A DNA stretch of 64,000 bases from Azadirachta indica (Eukaryota > Streptophyta > Magnoliopsida > Sapindales > Meliaceae). The notes beneath the pieces are model-generated. The model had not been told where the DNA came from, did no database searches, and saw nothing but the letters and a program-made list of their open reading frames with translations. Where the stretch lies: contig CM040450.1 in assembly GCA_022749755.1 (NCBI GenBank), positions 627,452-691,451 on the forward strand. The letters run 5' to 3'. Of the stretch, positions 1-9,449 are shown piece after piece. Each line of letters begins with the position of its first letter. Positions within the stretch are counted from its first letter, which is position 1. Position numbers and translations under genes: made by a program.

Positions 1-300
1 GATTGAAACTACAGTTTATTTTTGCCAGAACAAATTAAAAAAATTTAGAAGTTTGGATCATGTAGTGATCAGCAGTTTCGATCATGACTTAAATTTTTAG
101 TATAATCGAAACTATAGTTTTGATTTTTCCAAAACGGATAACAAATATTAGAAGTTTCGATCACGACCATAATTTTTAACGTGATCAAAATTATAGTTTC
201 AATTTTTCCAGAACCGTTGACAAAATATTAGAAGTTTTGATTACGACCATAATTTTTAACGTGTTCGAAACTATAGTTTCGATTTTTTCAAAATCGTGAA
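1..300. repeat. Tandem array of ~80-bp palindrome-rich units
   Basis: About three and a half diverged copies of a unit of roughly 80 bp, starting near 48, 151 and 231 and running off the left edge. Each unit holds a GTTTCGATCACG-like arm, an AT spacer and the complementary CGTGATCGAAAC-like arm, followed by another GTTTCGATT-like arm, so single units can fold into hairpins. The 18 bases 265-282 are a perfect palindrome (TCGAAACTATAGTTTCGA). No coding potential. It could be the subterminal part of a DNA transposon or a minisatellite; the true left limit is outside the window. Confidence 0.7.
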
Positions 301-366
301 ATTGGGGAAAATTAGGGATTTGGATGTTTTGGGTAATTAAGGACAATTTTGTTCAAGAAAAAGTGG

Positions 367-1480
367 TCATTTTTGAAAAACATTTTGAACAGTGGTTATT
401 TGAGAAAAGTAGAGGTGAACAATGGGTATTTTTGTAAATTTTCTTTCAGTATATCTATTGGCATTTTTAAAATCAGAGTGAGAAAACTCCATTTCTCTAA
501 CCCTTTTAACCTCCATAAACTTTAACTTGAGAAAACGTAGTGTGAAACATGTATCCACAAACAATGGCGAAGCTCTTCAGGGGCTCTAGGCCCCACAAAA
601 ATTTTTAAATAAAATATTAATTTTTATTTTATATCTTAAATAGAGATATAAAATATCTATGTGGCCTCCTCAAAAATTTTTTTAAAGGTTTGATATTTTT
701 TTAATATTAAAATTAATATCTTTCTTTTTATATTTTTAATTATTTATTTCTAAATTATGTAATGATAAATTAGTTAAACATATATTTTTTAAATTTGAAA
801 CCTATAATATTGATACTTTACTTATAAAATAATTTTTTTTTAAAAATTACTTATTTAGTTTTTTTATTTGTATAATTGGAAGTCTTTTCTTTATAGGAAA
901 AGTATATAATTTTGGAAGGTTTTCTTTGTTAAAAAACTATGAGGAATTTTTCTTATTATATATATTATAAATCTATACGAAATAATCAAGAACATCAAGT
1001 TTGTTAATTTTCTTAATTTTCTCTCTTCTTTAGTAGTCTTTTTTAATTTTTAATAAGTTAGTATGTTTTAGTAATTTTTTTTATTTCTATGTATTATTAA
1101 AGTTAAATAATAATATTATTGTTACTATTTATTTATTAATTTTTTGAATTAAAAAATTAAATTATTATTTGGTCCCCGTAGGTCTTAAATTTTGGCTCCG
1201 TCACTATCCACAAAGTTTTCATGACATATTGATGTTTGCAAAATCTCGAGTAATATTTTCAAAAGGATTGTGTGCGCTAATGGTGCCTTCACCTTCAAAT
1301 GAGACACAAACATTATTGGTGGGAATGGTTTTACCATTTCATCTGGAAGAACAAAATATATAAAATTGTTATTATTGATTGTGAAGACTTTTGTCTGATA
1401 CAAGTTTCAGAGAAATTTTTTCAATTTGATTACTTCATCATATCCAATATCAGTAATAGCATTCTCTAAATGTATATCAG
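367..1480 (-). pseudogene. Unrecognised open frame split by a MITE
   Basis: Two open segments on the minus strand, 1403 to about 1205 and 561 to 367, lie on either side of the inserted element at 562-1204. Both 10-base target copies are read in the same frame (Phe-Val-Asp), so one frame of about 130 residues would have crossed the site before insertion. A pyrimidine-rich tract ending in AG next to ATGAAATGG near 1345 resembles a splice acceptor. Farther upstream (about 1480-1395) another frame reads as protein-like sequence (LETDIHLENAITDIGYDEV). I recognise no family. It may be a decayed exon pair of a host gene or chance open sequence in AT-rich DNA. Confidence 0.35.
562..1204. mobile_element. 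MITE with 10-bp target duplication
   Basis: A 643-bp AT-rich insertion flanked by the perfect 10-bp direct repeat TATCCACAAA (552-561 and 1205-1214). The ends are short imperfect inverted repeats: TGGCGAAGC near 565 and the complement of GCTCCGTCA near 1195. The subterminal regions carry GGGGC/GGCCCC and GGTCCCC. No transposase is visible, so it is non-autonomous. A 9-10 bp target duplication fits Mutator-like transposition better than hAT (8 bp), but superfamily assignment is inference. Similar end sequences occur inside the repeats near 55995-56205 and 60930-61125. Confidence 0.7.
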
Positions 1481-1574
1481 TCTCCAAGTTAGAATATGAG
1501 ATTACTTAAGTTTCAAGCCGCCACAAGATTTCAGATTTAAATCCTCAAGGAAGAAGTCTAACTATTTTGAAACC

Positions 1575-1870
1575 AAGCTTGCACAATTTTCTGGTCCAAT
1601 AATCAAATTTTAAATTTCATTATAAAATATGATAGTTTAAATTTACATAAATAATTTATGAGTAGAATTTTAAGTTAAATCTGTATGTCGTCATCAAATT
1701 TTCCATTTAAGACCAAAGCCCATGACTCTCTTGGAAGAAGATAACCATTTGTTTTGGGTCACGTTCGACCTTTTCCTAGTATAATGAAAACTCCTAATAT
1801 ACCATTAACTCTAGATTTACTTTGTCCTTACTAGTTATGACATTGTTCAAAACATATTATATACATGGGA
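1575..1870 (-). repeat. Duplicated 3' flank of the P450 pair (copy 1)
   Basis: Long runs match 44060-44300, the region downstream of the intact P450, in the same order and orientation. Shared blocks include one around AATCAAATTTTAAATTT, one around TTTACATAAATAATT and the block CATTTGTTTTGGGTCACGTTCGACCTT (here versus CATTTGTTTATGGGTCATGTTCGACCTT). The P450 duplication therefore included downstream noncoding DNA. About 1.3 kb of extra AT-rich DNA now separates this block from the pseudogene 3' end. Confidence 0.7.
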
Positions 1871-2290
1871 AAGAATACCTTTTTCCCTTGTTAGACACAA
1901 GAATATAACCATTTCTTCCATGACGTTGTTCCATACCTCTCTCTTGGAATAAATACCCCAAAATCCCTATTGCAAGATTTTTTTATTAAAATTAACAGAA
2001 TATTTAGGAATTTCTAATTTTATCCTTGACTCAACCCCAAAAATAAAAGAAACAAGAATGGATCAAACCCTTCCACTCCATCGAAAGTGAAATGGTTCAA
2101 GCAATAGGCCAGGGTAAATTCTATTAATATTTTTTCCAGTATTAATATATATAGTATCTCCAAACATTATATTTATGTTAAATGCAAATCCTATATTTAA
2201 ATAAATATTGTAAAAATATTTTGTAGTAATTTCTTTTTGTGAATTTTTAAATAAATTCGATAGAAGAATTAATATTTTTTAATTATGTAA
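1871..2290. other. AT-rich spacer without a gene
   Basis: Noncoding sequence between the duplicated P450 flank and the tandem array. I see no ORF, splice structure or known repeat end here. Confidence 0.5.
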
Positions 2291-2880
2291 ACATTAAATT
2301 AATATCATCTTTGTTAAAAAATTTGAATAAAATTAAACTAATAATTATGTTATAATAGTAAAGTCATAATTATTTTATATGAAAGTAGAAAAATATAATT
2401 TGTACTCTAATTAAATAATCAAATCAATTTATAGAAGTTACAAAGAAAAATATATATCTTTTTAAACATTAAACTAATAATGATTTTATAAAAAAAATTG
2501 CATAAAAATTATGATAATAATTATTCTGTAACAATAAAAAATTAAATATAAATTTGTATACTCAAATTAATTAAGAAAATTGCAATATATATTTATATAT
2601 TTTTAGCATTAAACTAATATTGATTTTGTAAAAATTTAGCATAAAAATTAAAATGATAATTATTTTGTAATAATAAAAAATTAAATATGAATTTGTAAAT
2701 GAAATTAATTAATAAGAATTACAAAAAATATATTTTTATAGCATTACACTAATAATAGTTTTGTAAAAAATTTACAAGTACTAAATATTAAATTAATTAA
2801 CCATAAAAAATAATTATTTTGTAACATTAAAAATTAAATATAAATTTACAAAATCAAATTAATTTATAAAATATATTATA
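2291..2880. repeat. Diverged tandem array, ~140-bp units
   Basis: Four units start at about 2291, 2466, 2606 and 2741, each opening with a CATTAAACTAATAATGATTTTGTAAAAA-like segment and including a TAATTATTTTGTAA block and an AAATTAATTAA block. Lengths are about 175, 140, 135 and 140 bp. Heavily diverged and over 80% A+T. It lies only in the pseudogene copy of the duplicated region, so it was gained or expanded after the duplication, or lost from the other copy. Confidence 0.6.
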
Positions 2881-2954
2881 AACAAAAATATGCCTGGCAA
2901 AATAATATTTAGAAAGTATATATTACATAATGTTTATATAAATCTTTAAATATT

Positions 2955-3110
2955 AATCTTGCTTGACGGTAAACTCTGCCTTCTAAGTGAGAATGCCGTG
3001 ATTTAAATGCTAATAACTTGTGTTTTTTTTTTTTTAATCAAATTTACATCCGATTTGAAATCCAATGGATGAAAAAAATAAAAAATAACGTCTTGGGTCA
3101 TTTTATTCTA
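2955..3110 (+). mobile_element. Possible SINE-like remnant
   Basis: The segment from about 2960 (TTGACGGTAAACTCTGCC) through TGCCGTGATTTAAATGC resembles the head of a plant tRNA-derived SINE, with a degraded B-box-like TGATTTAAATGC, followed by a T-rich tract at 3023-3037. No second copy or flanking duplication was found, so this is tentative. Confidence 0.25.
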
Positions 3111-3738
3111 GCAGGAGGGATTGTGCCTACATCGAACAGGGGAAAAGGTATGGCAGAAAAACACATTATATGTATACTGTAAATTTGAAACATACAAACC
3201 CCAAACATCAATCGATTTTTACATGTGCAGAAACTTTAAGCCTGGTAACCCTTAATTAATTATAAGATATTGGAATGGCTTTCAATGGAACAGATTTTAC
3301 GCCCATTGCTCAGTCATATCCATCTCCTCCCTCTTAAGCCCGTTAGGCAACACCCAATCTAAGGCTGAAATAATGCCAATGAAACCACGCGAGAAGCAAG
3401 AGGCATAAGGCACATTCTGCATCCAGAACCAAATGGTATAAACTCAAAATGCTGACCCTTGTAATCCACCGTGTTTAGCTCCAAGAATCTCTCCGGTTTG
3501 TACAATAATGGATCTTTCCAAGTTTTGAGGTCTTGTCCAATTGCCCAAGCGTTCACTAGAATTTGTGTTTCTTTCGGTATGTAATAGCCTTGCATGCTGC
3601 AAGAGTTCATGGTCCTATGTGGAACAAGAAATGGTAGAGGTGGGTGAAGTCTTAGTGTCTCTTTAATGACTGCTTTAAGGTAAGGCAGATTTTCAACTTC
3701 CTTCTCTTCAAGCTTCTTCTTACAGCCAACAGTGCTTC

Positions 3739-3961
3739 TGTTGGGTGCAAGCGGAAAGAAGTGGGAAACAATAATCATGCTTTTGAAAACTTTCTTATTT
3801 TTTTTTTAATTTATCTGGAAAGCAGAGTTACATTTTTTGCAGAACATTTGCTGCTGCATAATTTTTTTACATTAGACTTACCATTACAACTTCACTCACT
3901 CTATTTAAAACACAATATTAATTAACTAGCTAACCAGACTTTTGTTTTATCAATAAAACTC
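3739..3961 (-). repeat. 3' LTR of Copia 1 (truncated)
   Basis: Matches 7910 to about 8145 of the 5' LTR at roughly 90% by eye. The segment that should follow AATAAAACT up to the TGTTGG terminus is missing, and the sequence passes directly into GAGCGGGCAG and the RNase H coding relic. Confidence 0.85.
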
Positions 3962-3970
3962 TGCCCGCTC

Positions 3971-6900
3971 TTAATTTGTAATCTTCAATTGCTCTTTAAA
4001 TCTTTCAAACTTCTCAGTTGTGACTACTTTGGTCAGAACATCTGCAGGTTGTTCATGAGTGCTAATGAATTCCATGCTAATTTTTCCTTTGAACACCAAA
4101 TCACAAATGAAATGATGACGAAGCGTAATGTGCTTTGATCTAGCATGAAAAACTGGATTTTTTGTCATTGCAATGGCTGACGTGTTGTCACAATAAATTT
4201 TTATTGATTCTTCTTGATTAAATTGCAAATCCTTGAGAATTCTTCTTAGCCAAATAGCTTCACAAGCTGAATATGATGCTGCAATGTACTCTGCCTCAGC
4301 TGAAGATAAAGCTATTGATTTTTGTTTCCTTGAACTCCATGATATTACATTTGAACCAAGACAAAATAGATAACTTGATGTGCTTTTTCGATCATCAACA
4401 GAACCTGCCCAGTCATTGTCAGTGAAGCCAACCAGCTTGCAATTTTTTCTTCTTTTCCATACTGAATGCTCAACTTCTTAGTGCCTTGAAGATACCTTAA
4501 TATCCTTTTTGTGCAACACAATGAGTCTTTTTAGGATCATTCATAAATCTGGAAATCACACTAACTAAATGTGTAATGTCAGGCCTGGTGTTGGTGAGAT
4601 AAATCAAAGAACAAACCAAACTTCTGTAAATTTTCCCATCCACCTTTTCTTCTCCACAAGCTTGCTATAGCTTTTCATTCAAAGCCATAGGTGTAGGAAC
4701 TGAACTACATTTGTCCATATGAAATTTCTTCAACAAGTCTTCAATGTATCTTTCTTGAGACAAGAAAATTTTGCCTTTGATTTGCCTCACTTGAATGCCA
4801 AGAAAAAACTTTATTAAACCCAAGTCTGTCATCTCAAATTCTTCCATCGTCTTTTTCTTGAACTTTTCCACCAGCTTCAAGTTTGAGCCACAATAAATCA
4901 AGTCATCAACATATAAACAAACAATGAGAAAATCAGTATCTTCATGTTTCATAGAAAGAGAAGTTTCACTTGAGCTTCTATTGAATCCATTTTTGATGAA
5001 ATATCCATCAATCTTGCTGTTCCATGCGTAAGGTGCTTGCTTCAAGCCATAAAGTGCTTTTCGAAGTCGATAAACTTTTTCTTCTTCACCTTTCACCACA
5101 TAACCCTGAGGTTGCACAACATAAACATCCTCTTGAATTTCACCATTCAAAAATGCTGATTTTACATCAAGTTCGAACACCTTCAAATCAAATTGAGCTG
5201 CCAAGGCAAGAACAGTTCTTATTGTCTCCATTCGGGCAATCGCTGCAAAAGTTTCTATGAAGTCGATTCCAAGTTGTTGAGAATACGCCTTAGCAACCAA
5301 CCTTGCCTTGTACTTTTGAATTGAACCATCTACCTTGTACTTGATCTTAAAGATCCATTTCAAGCCAATTGCCTCCTTTCTTTTTGGCAAATTCACAAGC
5401 TCCCATGTTCTGTTCTTGAGGACGGTAGCCATTTCTTCATTCATTGCATTAATCCAAACTTTATTTTTGATTCCTCCTCATAAGTTTAAGGCTCACAAGA
5501 AAATAAAGCAACACAATCAGCTTCATACACATCTCTCAATGATCTCATTTTCCTTGGTGGACTTTCTTCATCAGAGAAATTGATTGGTGAATTCCCAGCT
5601 GCTGAAATTGGAGAGTTTGGTAAAAAAATCATTTTTCTCTACTAAATTTGGTGGAGATGAAGAAGGTCCAGCAACATCAAAATCTCTAGATGCTTGAGGA
5701 TGCTCATTTTTCCACTGTCAAGTTGAAGTTTCATCAAATACCACATCTTGAGAAACAATAAGTTGATTTGTAGATGGATTTAGAAGTCGATAACCCTTGG
5801 ATTCATCACTATAGCCAATAAACACATACTTTTCAACTTTTTCATCAAACTGTTCTCTTTTTGGGATGGAATCAGTGCAGACGCAATGCTGCCAGAAACC
5901 TTGAGATGATCAACAATAGGCTTCCGCTGTTCCAAGCTTCAAATGTTGTCTTGTTTCTAATTGCCTTTGTGGGAGATTGAATCAAAATATAGATAGCGGT
6001 GTGACAAGCTTCTGCCCATAAGTTATTAGGAATTCCCTTGCCTTTCAACATACTTCTAGCCATCTCTGTAATGGTACGATTCTTCCATTCAATTCCTCCG
6101 TTCTGTTGTGGGCTTCGGTTGACATGAGCTGCCTCTGAATTCCATTTTCCTTACAATAATTCATGAATCGAGTGTAGATAAATTCACTACCGCGATCTGC
6201 TTTTAAAGTCTTCATTTTGCATCCACTTTGTCTCTCTGTAAGAGTTTGAATTGAAGAAAAGTTGACAATGCTTCTGATTTTTCACTCTAAAAGTAAATCC
6301 ACATCATTCTTGTAAAGTCATCAACAAAGAGAATGAAATAGATAATCCATTGGTAACGCATTTATACATCATTCCTGTAATCCATTTATACATCACATCC
6401 TTCACATAATTTTTCTTTTCTTTCAACCATTGGTAACCCAACCACCATGTTCTTTTGCTTGAGAAGATGCAACCCCTTATAGTTTAAATGACCATATCTC
6501 AAATGCCATGAATGAGAATAATCTGAATTTTCAATTTCAAGAGAAAGATTCTCTTCTAATGGCATGACAACTGGAAAAATTTTATTTTTTAACATCTCAA
6601 CAATAGCCACTATAATGTTGTTCTTTTTATCAAAGATTTTACATTTTCCACCATCAAAATGAATTGAGAATCCTTTCTGAATAAGCTGACCCACACTTTA
6701 GAGGTTTTGAGTTAAATTTGGAACATACAAAACATTAGAGATGAGCTTCTTATTACCTCTTTTGGTATAGACAGCAATGGTTCCTTTTCCTACAGCATTC
6801 TACAACTTTCCATCTCCAAGCTTTACTTGAGAAGAGAAACTTTGATCAAGATTCACAAAGATCTCTTAGTTTCCTGTCATGTGGTTGCTACAGCCACTAT

Positions 6901-7359
6901 CCAAGCACCACAAAATTTCTGAATCACATTCTGAATTTTTGCTGGAATAAAATAGATAATCTCCATCATCTGCCTTTATAAAATTCGCCTCATTTTTATC
7001 TTTTTTATTTTGATACCAGCAATCCCTTTGTGAATGATCAGGAATTCTACACCTTGTTCATCTAAAACGACAATCTTTAATTCATGATTAGTTCTTTCGC
7101 AAATAATGCATTGATCATTTTGCCATTTTTTCTGTAAAGAGCCTCCATTCTTCTGCTCGTTCTTACCACTTTTATTCTGATTCGTAACATTGGTCTTGGA
7201 CTGAAAAGTATTCTTTACAGGCTGATTTGAAGAATGATTAATTCTTTGCTGATGTGATTGAAGTGATCCCGACAAATCTGAAAAAGTCATCTGGGACAGA
7301 TCCTTTGATTCTTCAATGGCTGCAACTGCATGATCAAACTTTGAAGGAAGACTTCTCAA
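3971..7359 (-). pseudogene. Copia 1 gag-pol relic
   Basis: Reading from high to low coordinates: a Gag fragment near 7359-6976 (zinc-knuckle region degraded); a pre-integrase segment at 6694-6386 with WHLRYGHLNYKGL; integrase pieces near 6240-5872; reverse transcriptase at 5444-4665 with ALYGLKQAPYAW and the catalytic LYVDDLIYCGS; and RNase H down to 3971 with IYCDNTSAIAM and HIT-LRHHF-like motifs. Frameshifts and stops separate the parts, but the RT core retains Asp-Asp. Typical copia order (INT before RT). Lineage was not assigned. Confidence 0.88.
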
Positions 7360-7893
7360 AATTTTTCATTCACCTTCTTATCTTCAATTGTGTCTTCGCA
7401 ATCTCTTATCTAGTTTACGATCTCAGTGACTCTAGAGCAAAAGTCACGAAAACTTTCATTTTCTTTCATTGCTAAATTGTCAAACTCTTTCTATAAAGTT
7501 TACAACTTAATGGTGATAGCCTTTCCAGAACCTTCAAATTCTTGCTTGAAAATTTCCCAAGCATTTTTGGCTTTTTTGACACAAAAAATTCTAGGAAAAA
7601 TTGCCTTGCTGACTCCTCGCTGAATGAAACAAAGTGCTGTGGCATCTTTCTTTTTGTCTTGCTTGTCTTGCTTTTGTTGAGATTGAATTCAATCTAAAGA
7701 GCTTCCAGATTCTGATGGTTCGGGATATTCAGCTTCAACAACTTCCCATATATCTTGGGAGATGAAGAATGTTTCCATTTGACTGCTCTAGTATTCATAA
7801 TGCTCTCCTCCAAAAATTGGAACTTGACTTGGAGAATATGAAAGTAAAGTAGGGAGGGGATTTGATGTCATTGTTATGGAAATTTTGAGAAGT

Positions 7894-7905
7894 GCTCTGA
7901 TACCA
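7894..7905 (-). other. Primer binding site of Copia 1
   Basis: The minus strand reads TGGTATCAGAGC, an exact 12-base match to the complement of the plant initiator tRNA-Met 3' end, four bases inside the 5' LTR (LTR edge at 7910). This fixes the element's orientation. Confidence 0.9.
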
Positions 7906-7909
7906 AATT

Positions 7910-8209
7910 TGTTGGGTACAAGCCGAAAGAAGTGGGAAACAATAATAATGCTACTTAAAACTTTCTTAGTTTTTTTTTTTTTTTTAAATTTATCTGGAAA
8001 GCAGAGTTGCATTTTTTGCAGAACATTTGCTGCTGCATAATTTTTTTACATTAGACTCATACCATTCAACTTCACTCACTGTATTTAAAAACATAATATT
8101 AATTAACCAGCTAACCAGACTTTTGGTTTATCAATAAAACTTCTTGAGGACTCTGCAACTTTCAAACTTCTGTTCTGATATTCTCAAGACTGCAAATTAC
8201 TTTCCAACA
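7910..8209 (-). repeat. 5' LTR of Copia 1
   Basis: 300-bp LTR; on the plus strand it starts TGTTGGGTACAAG and ends TTTCCAACA, with a 6-bp terminal inverted repeat TGTTGG/CCAACA. It holds long T-tracts near 7970-7990. Confidence 0.9.
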
Positions 8210-9016
8210 ACTTCTTATTTTAGTTTGTACTTTCCTCAGTGTTTCTAGGTTATTGAGTAGCTCAGCCATCGCCCATTCCAAAGTGCTTCCTGTTGTATTA
8301 GTCCTTGCAGAGAAAATTTCCTGCAGAGAACGAATAATTAATAAGATTACTCTTATATAATTAATAGAAAAGATGATGAAGTGACTTACAAACACATTGA
8401 CTTTGATTGTTCTGGAAGATAATTCAGAGAGCTCTTCAACATCATCACCACGAATTTCCAAAAACACATCTAAGAAGTCCTTGCTGTTATTGATCTCTTC
8501 ATTATTACACCTACGGATCTCCATCCTTTCTCTTATAAGAACTTCAATAATTTCAAAGCCTCATTCAACATGGCACAAGGTATAGACCTTGACTTTGAGG
8601 ATCAACCTATGTTAAAAATTGGCAAGAATTCTGCCACGTTTGGCTTTCTAGCTAGCTCATCACCTTATCTACATAGAAAAGCTTAGCTCCTCTCTCTGAT
8701 TTTGGATCAAGCAAATCTTCTAAGAATAAGCATCACAAAAAAAAAAAGAATCTTCCCACATCAAGGGCGTTGGTGCCGCCTGCACTAGCTTTTTCTATAT
8801 ACTGCACCATCCGATCCATGCATTTTAGATGTATACTTCGCATAGCATCAAGACGGCTAGTCACAAAGAACTCTGTACTACACAAACGCCTCAACATATA
8901 CCAATAAGGTCCATACTGAGACATTACAATCCATCCTAAAGTCCCATAATCGCCTTTTATGGCATCATTCGTTTTCCTTCCATCTAGCACAACATCATGG
9001 TTCTTGAACATGTCTC

Positions 9017-9373
9017 AGTTAATTTTTGGGTGAAAAGATGTGTATATTGTATTGATTCAGCAGTAAAGAAAACTTTACAAATAGTACCCTTTTATATGGG
9101 CAGACAAAATGCTAGCTAACCCTAATGTGTAATGTACATTTTATCCTATTCTAGTAAAGTATGAACACACTATCATCACTATCAAAAGCTGAAAATCTAT
9201 CACTGAGTGTACTATGTGTATGATTTGTACAGTGCATATTTTCACAGCATATATATGTAACTTTCTTGTCTTCGTGCATTTGATGGTAGTAGTTCTTTTC
9301 CTGTAATTAGGCTAGGCAAGTGTTCAATCTTTCTTGGACCTGAGTGACTAGTCTTAGACCAATTTCTTCAACA
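9017..9373 (-). repeat. 3' LTR of Copia 2
   Basis: 357 bp, ending TTCTTCAACA on the plus strand. Pairs with 13658-14013. The first base at the target site is A where TG is expected, consistent with a point mutation in the terminus. Confidence 0.88.
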
Positions 9374-9449
9374 TTGGCCCTCACGCTGAAGGTCTTCTTT
9401 TCAACTTTGAGATTGCTTCTGAGGTTAGAGAATCTTCTGAAAATCAAGG

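Larger units (their letters stand above)
3739..8209 (-). mobile_element. Ty1/copia retrotransposon inserted in P450 exon 2
   Basis: A 4.47-kb element, minus orientation, with LTRs at 7910-8209 (5') and 3739-3961 (3', truncated). LTR ends are TGTTGG...CCAACA. The tRNA-iMet-type primer site TGGTATCAGAGC lies just inside the 5' LTR. Flanking P450 bases gcttc (3734-3738) and acttc (8210-8214) form a 5-bp target duplication with one mismatch, and the intact P450 at 44389-45998 is the uninterrupted reference. Gag, integrase, reverse transcriptase and RNase H are recognisable but broken. The 3' LTR lacks about 70 bp of its 5' end and the polypurine tract is gone, so it is not mobile by itself. Confidence 0.92.

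Noticed and set aside
5024..5260. Plus-strand frame in Copia 1
   Set aside because: Complement shadow of the reverse transcriptase region.
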